From assembly GCA_038237625.1 (NCBI GenBank), contig JBBRYM010000025.1:1-26187 (forward strand): a stretch of 26,187 nucleotides of DNA. Reading direction: 5' to 3'. This DNA is from JAWVFM01 sp038237625 (GTDB lineage: Bacteria > Actinomycetota > Thermoleophilia > Solirubrobacterales > 70-9). The position numbers were made by a program, and so were the translations under genes. This document shows, piece by piece, positions 5,987 to 12,134 of this stretch. Numbering within the stretch: the first letter of the stretch is position 1; the number at the start of each line of letters is the position of its first letter. The notes beneath the pieces are model-generated. The model saw nothing but the letters and a program-made list of their open reading frames with translations, ran no database searches and was not told the origin of the DNA.

Positions 5987-6489
5987 ATGGGCCAGGAACA
6001 GGTATCGGTTGCCACGGTCGTGCGGTCGTGGTCGTGGCCACGTTGGTCGCCGCGGGCCTGTACCTGGTCTACCTGGTGCGGGGGGTCGTCGGCCTCTTCG
6101 TGTTGGTGGCTTTCCTCGCGTTCGTCTTCCGGCAATTCTCGGATGAGCGAGAGGCCCGCCTGCGCGGCGTGGCCGGCGACATCGCCGACGCCATCGTCGG
6201 CTACGTGTTCGGCAACTTCCTGATCAGCGTGCTCGCCGGCCTGGTCACCTACCTGAGGCTGCTGATCCCGGGCATTCCGTTCGCCCTGCCTCTGGCGATC
6301 CTCTTCGGGTTCTTCGACCTGGTGCCCCTGGCGAGGGACCGCCACGCCGGTGACGCCGCCACCTGTGACTCCGGCCCGGCGCCGTCGGCGCGCCGCGGGC
6401 GCAGGACGACCGCGCTCAGCTCTGCCCGAGCATCTCGAGCGGCACGCCGCCCACCCCGATCAGACCGGGGCCTACGTGGGCGCCGATGA
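5987..6489 (+). pseudogene. AI-2E family transporter remnant (frameshifted, internally deleted, truncated)
   Basis: The ATG at 5987 begins MGQEQVSVATVV, then the family sequence continues in another frame (VVVATLVAAGLYLVYLVRGVVGLF from about 6025). Restoring one G in GCGGTC near 6023-6027 would join the two. The reading then passes directly from the second membrane helix (VAFLAFVF) to RQFSDEREARLRGVAGDIADAIVGYVFGN, which in intact members lies roughly 100 or more residues later, so an in-frame internal deletion is likely. The GNFLISVLAGLVTYL and PFALPLAILFGFFDLVPL blocks identify the AI-2E (PerM) family, but similarity stops near 6333. The last 160 bases are unrelated basic sequence, of which 74 overlap the DegV 3' end. 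Family members normally have about 340-400 residues. Confidence 0.7.
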
Positions 6490-7294
6490 CCGGGCCGATC
6501 TCCGAGACGAAGACCGGATCGCTGCCGAAGACCTGCCGGCACTCCTCGACCAGGTGGCGCGCGGTCTCCGGGTCGCAGATGTGCTGGACGACCCAGGCGT
6601 CGGCGCCGTCCGCATGGCGCTCGCGCGCGTAGTCGACCATCCGCTCGAAGGCGCGACGGCGGGTGCGAACCCGCTCCACGGGGGTGATCTCCTCGCGCAG
6701 CGTGAGGATCGGCTTGATCTGAAGCGCGGAGCCCAGGAATGCTGCCGCGGCGCCGATCCGCCCGCCCTTTCGCAGGTACTCCAGGGTGTCGACCGCGAAC
6801 CAGATCTCAAGCGAGTCCCGCGTCCGTTCGGCGACGGAGAATGCAGCCTCGGCGTCGGCGCCGCCCGCGATCGCCTTCGCCGCGGCAAGGACGATGATCC
6901 CCTGGCCCCCGCAGCCGGTTCGAGTGTCGTAGACGCGGATTCGCTCGCCCCCGCGGTCCTCGTCGATCAGCTGCTGGCGCGCCTGGGTGGCAGCCTGGAC
7001 GGTTCCGGAGATCGCCGACGAGATGTGGAGGGAAAGGATCTCGCGCCCAGCGTCCAGCAGAGGCGCATACACCTCGATGAAGTCCCCGACCGACGGCTGC
7101 GAGGTGGTTGCGCCCCCCTCGCTCGCCCGCAGGCGCTCGTAGAACTCTCTGTAGTCGCTGCCGGCGATGTCGATCTCCCGCCGTTGCTCGCCGTCGAGCG
7201 AGACGTACAGGCTGACCCGGTGGACGTCGTGCTCCGCGACGAGCTCGTCGGGAAGGTAGGCGGTGGTGTCGGTGACAACGGCGGGAGTGGGCAA
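6416..7294 (-). CDS. DegV family fatty-acid-binding protein
   Basis: A 292-aa DegV/FakB-type protein that binds a fatty acid and presents it to a kinase partner. The N-terminal strand reads PAVVTDTTAYLP, followed by TTSQPS at 63-68 and SSAISGT at 92-98, which contact the fatty-acid carboxylate in this family. A GLIGVGG end and the GPVIGAHVGPG motif close the fold. The frame is open far upstream, but the family N-terminus is met at a TTG codon (7292-7294); no ATG or GTG is near, and a TAGAAC hexamer lies 7 nt before the TTG. It is cytosolic. It diverges from the SDR gene across 67 bp. No DhaK-like FakA partner is in the window. Confidence 0.85.
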   Translation of the reverse strand: MPTPAVVTDTTAYLPDELVAEHDVHRVSLYVSLDGEQRREIDIAGSDYREFYERLRASEGGATTSQPSVGDFIEVYAPLLDAGREILSLHISSAISGTVQAATQARQQLIDEDRGGERIRVYDTRTGCGGQGIIVLAAAKAIAGGADAEAAFSVAERTRDSLEIWFAVDTLEYLRKGGRIGAAAAFLGSALQIKPILTLREEITPVERVRTRRRAFERMVDYARERHADGADAWVVQHICDPETARHLVEECRQVFGSDPVFVSEIGPVIGAHVGPGLIGVGGVPLEMLGQS

Positions 7295-7347
7295 GAGAGC
7301 CGTTCTATCACTCCGCGGCGGGTGACCCCAGCCCGCGCGGCGCCCCC

Positions 7348-7353
7348 TACCAT
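7348..7353 (+). promoter_or_regulatory. -10 box TACCAT for the SDR operon
   Basis: TACCAT ends 8 nt before the ATG at 7362 and there is no Shine-Dalgarno sequence between them, indicating a leaderless mRNA. Confidence 0.5.
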
Positions 7354-7361
7354 CCGCGCCG

Positions 7362-8423
7362 ATGCCGAAGACCCTGGTCACCGGCGGTGCCGGGTTCATC
7401 GGGACCCACCTCGTGCGCGCGCTCGGCGAGCGCGGCGACGACGTGCGCCTGCTGCTGCGCCGCTCGACTCGAGCTGAGCATCTCGAGGGCGTCGACGCCG
7501 AGCGCGTCACCGGGGACGTCACCGACCGCCGGGCGGTGCGCCGTGCCCTAACCGGGGTCGAGCGCGTCTTCCACGTTGCCGGGCGAACCTCGATGCGCCG
7601 TCAAGACCGCGACGCCGTGTTCGCGACGAACGTGGGCGGCACCCGAATCGTGATGGAGGAGGCATTGAATGCCGGGGTGGAGCGGGTTGTGCACACCTCC
7701 TCGGTCTCGGCGATCGGGGCCGCACGCCCCCGAGGAGCGGTCGACGAAACCTCCCGATTCGAGATCGGGCATCTGGGCATTGCCTACGTCAACTCCAAGC
7801 ACGAGGCCGAGCACGAAGCTCTCCGTGTGGCCGCGCGCGGTCTCGATGTCGTGTTCGTGAACCCCACCTTCGTACTCGGCCCCGACGATCCGACGCGCAC
7901 CTCCATGGGGCTCGTACGGCGTTTTCTCCTGGGGCAGATCCCGGTTTACGTGGACGGTGGGTTCAACGTCGTCGACGTTCGCGACGTCGCCCGAGGGCAT
8001 CTTCTGGCCGACGCCAAGGGGCGGGGAGGGGAGCGCTACATACTCGGCGGGCGCAACTTCACGCTCGATCGGTTCTTTGCCGACCTGGCCCGGATCGCGG
8101 GGGTCCCTCCCCCCGCGACGAAGCTGCCCGTTGCCACGGTCCTCGCCGGAATCGAGCTGGCCGAGCGGCTTCGCCTGCCGGTGCGGGCGAGCCGCGACGA
8201 GGCCCGGGCCGCGGCGCTCTGGTGGACCGCTCGCTCGACGAAGGCCAAGACCGAGCTCGGGTTCAAGTCACGCCCGCACGAGGAGACTCTGGACGAGGCG
8301 ATCCAGTGGCAGAAGGACGAGCTCGGCCATCGGGTGCAATCGCGCCGAAGCTCCGTGGAGGCGACGGCCATGGGCGTGGTCGGTCGGGTGGCGTCAATCG
8401 GCGATCGGCTGGTGCGCAGCTGA
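7362..8423 (+). CDS. extended SDR, NAD-dependent epimerase/dehydratase (HpnA/DFR-like)
   Basis: A 353-aa extended short-chain dehydrogenase/reductase. The nucleotide-binding motif is TGGAGFIG at 7-14, the acidic turn GDVTD follows at 51-55, and the catalytic residues are Ser114 (HTSSVSAIG) with Tyr142 and Lys146 (YVNSK). NPTFVLGPDD and the VDVRDVARGHLLA block are typical of the dihydroflavonol-4-reductase/HpnA branch acting on sugars or sterol-like substrates; the substrate is not readable. The last 35 residues after QWQKDELG form a basic Ser-rich extension beyond the usual end. It overlaps the next gene by one base (TGATG). Confidence 0.85.
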   Translation: MPKTLVTGGAGFIGTHLVRALGERGDDVRLLLRRSTRAEHLEGVDAERVTGDVTDRRAVRRALTGVERVFHVAGRTSMRRQDRDAVFATNVGGTRIVMEEALNAGVERVVHTSSVSAIGAARPRGAVDETSRFEIGHLGIAYVNSKHEAEHEALRVAARGLDVVFVNPTFVLGPDDPTRTSMGLVRRFLLGQIPVYVDGGFNVVDVRDVARGHLLADAKGRGGERYILGGRNFTLDRFFADLARIAGVPPPATKLPVATVLAGIELAERLRLPVRASRDEARAAALWWTARSTKAKTELGFKSRPHEETLDEAIQWQKDELGHRVQSRRSSVEATAMGVVGRVASIGDRLVRS

Positions 8424-8695
8424 TGGCCGGCAGCAGTGCTGCAAATGGCCGGGTCGTTCTCTACCGTTGCCCCACGCGCACGAATCACCTGTGCCCTTGC
8501 GGCGCGGTCGAGCGGCGATTGCGAAAGCTCGGCATCGAACATGAGACCGTTCACCTGCCCTACAAGCGCTCAGCGCGGCCGGAGATCGAGGAGCTCACAG
8601 GCCAGCGCCGGATCCCCGTGCTCGTCGACGGCGACGAGGTCGTTCACGACTCTCGCCGCATCATCGAGTATCTGGAGTGGTCGCGAGGGCAATAG
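8423..8695 (+). CDS. thioredoxin-fold protein (glutaredoxin/GST N-terminal domain-like)
   Basis: A 90-aa single-domain protein. After a 10-residue tail the fold starts with VVLYRCPTRTNHLCPCGAVERRL, holding Cys16, Cys24 and Cys26. The cis-Pro loop RRIPVLVDGDEVVHDSRRIIEYLE at about 62-85 is characteristic of glutathione S-transferase N-terminal domains and glutaredoxins. The usual CPxC active site is replaced by a spaced CPTRTNHLCPC motif, so a role in metal binding or in thiol transfer with mycothiol-like thiols is possible (inference). The start ATG overlaps the SDR stop, so it is in the same operon. Confidence 0.75.
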   Translation: MAGSSAANGRVVLYRCPTRTNHLCPCGAVERRLRKLGIEHETVHLPYKRSARPEIEELTGQRRIPVLVDGDEVVHDSRRIIEYLEWSRGQ

Positions 8696-8707
8696 CAATG
8701 CATGCCC

Positions 8708-8735
8708 TTGTAGCCGCATCGGCTTGCTTTAGAAT
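8708..8735 (+). promoter_or_regulatory. promoter of the ErpA/HesB gene
   Basis: TTGTAG (8708-8713) and TAGAAT (8730-8735) are 16 bp apart. The -10 box ends 8 nt before the ATG at 8744, so the transcript is expected to be leaderless. Confidence 0.6.
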
Positions 8736-8743
8736 GTGAAGCC

Positions 8744-9115
8744 ATGGACACTTTCGATTCAGCGATCACTCTCACCGACGGCGCTGCGACGAAGATCAAG
8801 GACCTCGTCGCGGGCCACGAGAACGCCGACGAGTCGGCGCTGCGCGTGTCCGTTCGCGGCGGTGGCTGCTCGGGCTTTCAGTACGCGCTGGCGCTTGACA
8901 AGGCCAAGGCCGATGACCACGTCTTCGAGCACAACGGCGTCTCCGTCGTCGTCGACAAGGTCAGCATGCAGTTCGTCCTCGGCAGCGAGGTCGACTTCGT
9001 GGACGGGCTTCAGGGCGCCGGGTTCGTGGTCAACAACCCGAACGTCGTCGCAGCCTGCGGCTGCGGTTCTTCCTTCCAGGTGAAGGAAGACGCTCCCGCC
9101 GCTGCAACCGCCTAG
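8744..9115 (+). CDS. erpA: iron-sulfur cluster assembly/insertion protein, HesB/IscA/ErpA family
   Basis: A 123-aa A-type carrier that receives Fe-S clusters and passes them to apo-enzymes. The three cluster-binding cysteines are present: Cys42 in GGGCSGFQY, and Cys105 and Cys107 in ACGCGSSF. The FVDGLQGAGFVVNNPN block is typical of the family, and the length is normal apart from an Ala-rich tail. ErpA-like is my choice over IscA because of the stand-alone setting; the symbol is provisional. It converges on the glutaredoxin gene with 26 bp between, and with BolA and FprA forms an Fe-S block. Confidence 0.88.
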   Translation: MDTFDSAITLTDGAATKIKDLVAGHENADESALRVSVRGGGCSGFQYALALDKAKADDHVFEHNGVSVVVDKVSMQFVLGSEVDFVDGLQGAGFVVNNPNVVAACGCGSSFQVKEDAPAAATA

Positions 9116-9141
9116 CGGCCGCCATTCCAAAGAAAACCGGC

Positions 9142-9543
9142 TCAGCTGATCTGCATGGGCGGGCTCTGCTGCGACCCGCCCGGGAGGATGCGATGGGGCT
9201 CGGGGAGCTCTGCATCCCCAGGCTGGGTGACGCCGACCATCTCGGCCAGCTCGCCCGATTCGAACATCTCCTCGACGATGTCGCAGCCGCCCACCAGCTC
9301 GCCATTCACGTAGAGCTGTGGAAAGGTCTGCCAGTCGGAGAGCTCCGCTGTCACCTCACGCAGAGGCTGGAGCGCAGGTAGCACGTCAATGGCTCCGTAT
9401 TCGACCCCAAGCTGCTCGAGGACGCCCACCACGCGCATCGAGAACCCGCACCGCGGAGCCTCGGGAACGCCCTTCATGAACAGCAGGACCTTGTTGTCGC
9501 GGATGAGCTCTTCGACCTGGCTCTTCAGGGCGGGATCAGCCAT
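9142..9543 (-). CDS. grxD: Grx4-type monothiol glutaredoxin
   Basis: A 133-aa CGFS glutaredoxin. The active-site motif CGFS is at 32-35, after the KVLLFMKGVPEAPR strand and loop; the WQTFPQLYVNGELVGGCDIVEEM block supplies the cis-Pro and the glutathione-binding GG-x-D. Such proteins bind a [2Fe-2S] cluster, often with BolA, whose gene is 41 bp upstream. The C-terminal 25 residues (from QPGDAELPEPHR) are a Pro/Gln-rich extension beyond the usual end. I use the ATG at 9541-9543; an in-frame GTG two codons earlier would lie directly against the -10 box. Confidence 0.88.
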   Translation of the reverse strand: MADPALKSQVEELIRDNKVLLFMKGVPEAPRCGFSMRVVGVLEQLGVEYGAIDVLPALQPLREVTAELSDWQTFPQLYVNGELVGGCDIVEEMFESGELAEMVGVTQPGDAELPEPHRILPGGSQQSPPMQIS

Positions 9544-9549
9544 GCCCAC

Positions 9550-9555
9550 ACCTTA
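9550..9555 (-). promoter_or_regulatory. -10 box TAAGGT for the glutaredoxin gene
   Basis: On the minus strand TAAGGT ends 6 nt before the ATG at 9543, a leaderless arrangement. It gives the glutaredoxin its own promoter in the 41-bp gap after bolA. Confidence 0.5.
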
Positions 9556-9584
9556 GCGAGCCGATCCGGTGGGGCTGCCAGGGC

Positions 9585-9815
9585 TTAGGAGACCCGCGCG
9601 GTGATCGAGAGGGCGTGGATCGAGCCGTCGTCCATGCGGTCCTGGACGGCCGACTTGACCATCCGGTGCTGGTCGATCCGCGAGCGGCCGGCGAACTGGG
9701 GCGCAGCGACGATCGCCCGCAGGTGATCGCCGCCGCCCTCGTCCACGATCTCGACGTCAGCGCCGGGCAAAGCCGCTGCGATGAGGCTGCGGATCTCCTC
9801 GAGGTCGGCAGCCAT
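9585..9815 (-). CDS. bolA: BolA family protein
   Basis: A 76-aa BolA-fold protein. The family core is seen in the segment from GGGDHLRAIVAAPQFAGRS to IDQHRMVKSAVQDRM: a KH-like strand-helix with the invariant His in QHRMV (His50), which in BolA proteins ligates a shared [2Fe-2S] cluster with a CGFS glutaredoxin. The ATG overlaps the fprA stop by one base (TGATG), so it is cotranscribed with fprA. The glutaredoxin gene follows in the same orientation, supporting a Grx-BolA partnership in cluster delivery or iron sensing. Confidence 0.85.
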   Translation of the reverse strand: MAADLEEIRSLIAAALPGADVEIVDEGGGDHLRAIVAAPQFAGRSRIDQHRMVKSAVQDRMDDGSIHALSITARVS

Positions 9816-11218
9816 CAGCTCTCGGAGACTGGGCCGTGCACGTGTTCGCGCATCTCGTCGATCTTCGAGATCTTGACCCGTGGGCGACCGTGGGGCTCGC
9901 CGCGGCTGGTCTCGACCTGGTCGATGATTCCCCATCCCTCCCAGGTGACGTGGCGCGGATCGCGCTCGTCGAGGAGTGCGTCGAAGGCGATTGCGGCTCT
10001 GTCGGGGACGTTGCCGGCGTCGACGTCCTCGAAGAGGTTGTCGATCGTCTCCTGGGCGTCCTTCTTGTTGGTGCCGATCACGCCGCTTGGCCCGCGCTTG
10101 ATCCACCCAACGGCGTAGAGGCCCGGGACCTGCTCGCCGCTCTCGGGATCGACCACGCGCCCGCCCTCGTTGGCGATGGTCGCCCGCTTTTCGTCGAAAG
10201 GGAGCCCTTCCAGGCCGATTCCGGCGTAGCCGATGGAGCGAAACACCAGGCCGCACTCGAGCGTTTCGCGCTCGCCGGTATCGCGGGCCCGCACCGCGCC
10301 GGACTCATCGCGATGGAGCTCGTTGCGGCCGAGGACGATGCGCTCGACCTTGCCGTCGCCCTGGATCTCTACCGGCGACGAGAAGAACCGCAGGACGATT
10401 CGCTTGCGCTTGCCCTCGGGGTCTCGCCGGGAGAACTCCGCGAAGATCTCGACGTTGCGGCGGTTCGTCGGGTCGGCGTCGCCGGAGTCCAGAAACGCCT
10501 GACTGACTTCGTCGAGGTCGCAGTCAGCGGGATCGACGATCACGTCGGCGTCGGCCATCTCGCCGAGCTCGCGCACCTCGGGGTTGGTGAAGGCAGCCTG
10601 CGCCGGGCCTCGCCGACCCAGGATCACGATCTCGTGCACCCCCGAGTCGGCGAGGGCATCGATCGCGTAGTCGGCAGTGTCGGTGGCCTCGAGCTCGGAG
10701 CGCGTCAGCGCCAGCATCCGAGCAACGTCGGCTGCGACGTTGCCGTTGCCCACCACGATGGCCCGCTCCGAAGAGAGGTCGAAGCTGCGGTCGGCGAAAT
10801 CGGGGTGCGCGTTGTACCAGGCAACGAACTCCGTGGCCGCGTGCACGCCCGGGAGCCCCTCGCCAGGGATCCCGAGCTGGCGGTCGGTCGCGGTGCCGTA
10901 GGCGTAGATAACTGCGTGGTAGTGCTGGGCGAGCTCGGCCGGGGTGATGTCCTTCCCGATCTCGACGCCGCCGAAGAAGCGGAAGGTCTCGCGCGCCGCC
11001 GTCTTCTCGTACATGCGGGTCACCGACTTGATCTTGGGGTGGTCCGGGGCGACCCCGGCGCGCACGAGGCCGAACGGGGTGGGCAGCTTGTCGAACATGT
11101 CCACGGCCACCGCGATGTCCTCGCGCTTGTGCAGGTGCTCGGCGGAGTAGAAGCCCGCCGGGCCCGAGCCGACGATGGCGACGCGCAGCGGGTTCTCATG
11201 GGTGCCGGGAGAGGTCAT
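9815..11218 (-). CDS. fprA: ferredoxin-NADP reductase, FprA/adrenodoxin reductase type
   Basis: A 467-aa flavoenzyme that moves electrons between NADPH and ferredoxin. The FAD motif is VAIVGSGPAGFYSAEHL with GxGxxG at 17-22, followed by the family-specific DKLPTPFGLVRAGVAPDHPKIK block at 43-64. The NADP site is AIVVGNGNVAADVAR at about 153-167. The C-terminal AVGWIKRGPSGVIGTNKKDAQET stretch closes the active site. Length matches mycobacterial FprA. The ATG overlaps the stop of a 56-aa ORF (ATGA), and bolA overlaps its own stop. The likely role is to supply reduced ferredoxin for Fe-S assembly or P450-type reactions. Confidence 0.92.
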   Translation of the reverse strand: MTSPGTHENPLRVAIVGSGPAGFYSAEHLHKREDIAVAVDMFDKLPTPFGLVRAGVAPDHPKIKSVTRMYEKTAARETFRFFGGVEIGKDITPAELAQHYHAVIYAYGTATDRQLGIPGEGLPGVHAATEFVAWYNAHPDFADRSFDLSSERAIVVGNGNVAADVARMLALTRSELEATDTADYAIDALADSGVHEIVILGRRGPAQAAFTNPEVRELGEMADADVIVDPADCDLDEVSQAFLDSGDADPTNRRNVEIFAEFSRRDPEGKRKRIVLRFFSSPVEIQGDGKVERIVLGRNELHRDESGAVRARDTGERETLECGLVFRSIGYAGIGLEGLPFDEKRATIANEGGRVVDPESGEQVPGLYAVGWIKRGPSGVIGTNKKDAQETIDNLFEDVDAGNVPDRAAIAFDALLDERDPRHVTWEGWGIIDQVETSRGEPHGRPRVKISKIDEMREHVHGPVSES

Positions 11219-11385
11219 ACGATGATCGACTCCATGGCCTCACGTGCGTGGGGGCGCGCGGGCCCGAGCTGGGCGTGCTCGAAGAGCGCCGCCCGTACCT
11301 GGCGGTACGGGCAAGTCTCTGAGGGCGCGATCCAGCGACGGGATCCGTGCGTCAGCCGCGCGCGTGAAGTCATGGGGGCGCTCAT
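11215..11385 (-). CDS. 56-aa ORF translationally coupled to fprA, unknown
   Basis: The ORF begins MSAPMTSRARLTHG and ends HAREAMESIIV; its TGA overlaps the fprA ATG as ATGA. It is basic, with two Trp/Cys-containing segments (RRWIAPSETCPYRQV) and a C-terminal helix. I recognise no family. The 4-bp overlap, the fitting high-GC codon use and a -10-like TACATT 13 nt upstream argue that it is translated. A second in-frame ATG at 11371-11373 is a possible start. It could be a small protein or a leader that couples translation into fprA. Confidence 0.45.
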   Translation of the reverse strand: MSAPMTSRARLTHGSRRWIAPSETCPYRQVRAALFEHAQLGPARPHAREAMESIIV

Positions 11386-11398
11386 CGCAGGACGCGGA

Positions 11399-11404
11399 AA
11401 TGTA
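11399..11404 (-). promoter_or_regulatory. -10 box TACATT for the small ORF-fprA-bolA operon
   Basis: On the minus strand TACATT ends 13 nt before the ATG at 11385, in the 38-bp gap after hemQ. That spacing would leave a 5' leader of about 6 nt. Confidence 0.4.
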
Positions 11405-11423
11405 GAGAACGGCTTGCCGGCCG

Positions 11424-12134
11424 CTACGCCAGCGCCGGAGTCGCCCGGGCCGTCGCTCTGCCGTCGAGCGCGTCGAGCGCGCGCGCGACGGACATCGAAA
11501 CGCAGGTGAAGATCGGGATGTCGCGCAGCGTGTAGGCGCTCGACTCCGATCCGCGCAGCTCCTGAACCAGGTCGAGGAACCGGCCCACGTCGTCGGCTTC
11601 GAATGACACGACGAACTCCTGGTCGTCGAGGCCGAAGGAGTACGCAGTGTTGATGGTGATCTCCGGGTAGCGCCGTCCGATCGCGATGTGCTCGGCCATG
11701 ATGCGCTTGCGCTCGTCCATGTCGAGCCGGTACCACTCGCGCTTCTTGTCGAGTGGGTAGACGATGAGGTACTTGCGCTCGGAAGTGCAGATCTCGGGAC
11801 GGGCCTCCGAGTCCGAGTAGGGCGAGCGCTTGGTCATCGCCAGGTAGGAGTGAGGGATCGTCGCCCAGCGGGCCAGGCCGCTTTGCGCGAGCACGACGTG
11901 GAACGTGTGGATGTCTTCGAGAACCGGGCTCTGGGCGAGCAAGAGGAGGTCGGTGTCGCCGCGCGTTCCCACGGTTGAGTAGGCACGAAGGGAGCGGTCG
12001 GTGGCGAAGTCCTCGCAGGCGGCGAGGAACTCGCGTTTATCCTCCGCACGCTGCTGCTCGTCGCGCCGCTGCCACGCAGGATCGACTTTGAAGAACGTGA
12101 ACTTGGCATACGTGCGGCTGCTGGCCTCGCTCAT
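11424..12134 (-). CDS. hemQ: coproheme decarboxylase HemQ (chlorite dismutase-like fold)
   Basis: A 236-aa protein of the dimeric alpha-beta barrel family. It carries the HemQ residues: Tyr126 in LIVYPLDKKREWYRL, the radical-forming tyrosine region, Lys130, and His149 in MAEHIAIGRRY as proximal heme ligand. INTAYSFGLDDQEFVVSFEAD is the conserved block after it. HemQ removes two propionate carboxyls from coproheme to give heme b in the coproporphyrin-dependent pathway of Gram-positive bacteria. True chlorite dismutase is less likely given the Tyr and the actinobacterial setting. The ATG at 12132-12134 matches the leaderless box upstream; in-frame sequence before it has no supported start. The fprA operon follows. 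Confidence 0.9.
   Translation of the reverse strand: MSEASSRTYAKFTFFKVDPAWQRRDEQQRAEDKREFLAACEDFATDRSLRAYSTVGTRGDTDLLLLAQSPVLEDIHTFHVVLAQSGLARWATIPHSYLAMTKRSPYSDSEARPEICTSERKYLIVYPLDKKREWYRLDMDERKRIMAEHIAIGRRYPEITINTAYSFGLDDQEFVVSFEADDVGRFLDLVQELRGSESSAYTLRDIPIFTCVSMSVARALDALDGRATARATPALA

Noticed and set aside
9836..11509. Plus-strand frame of 557 codons
   Set aside because: It is the antisense shadow of fprA, whose FAD and NADP motifs are on the minus strand.
11424..12134. True chlorite dismutase
   Set aside because: The tyrosine and lysine of coproheme decarboxylases are present, and no perchlorate or chlorate genes accompany it.
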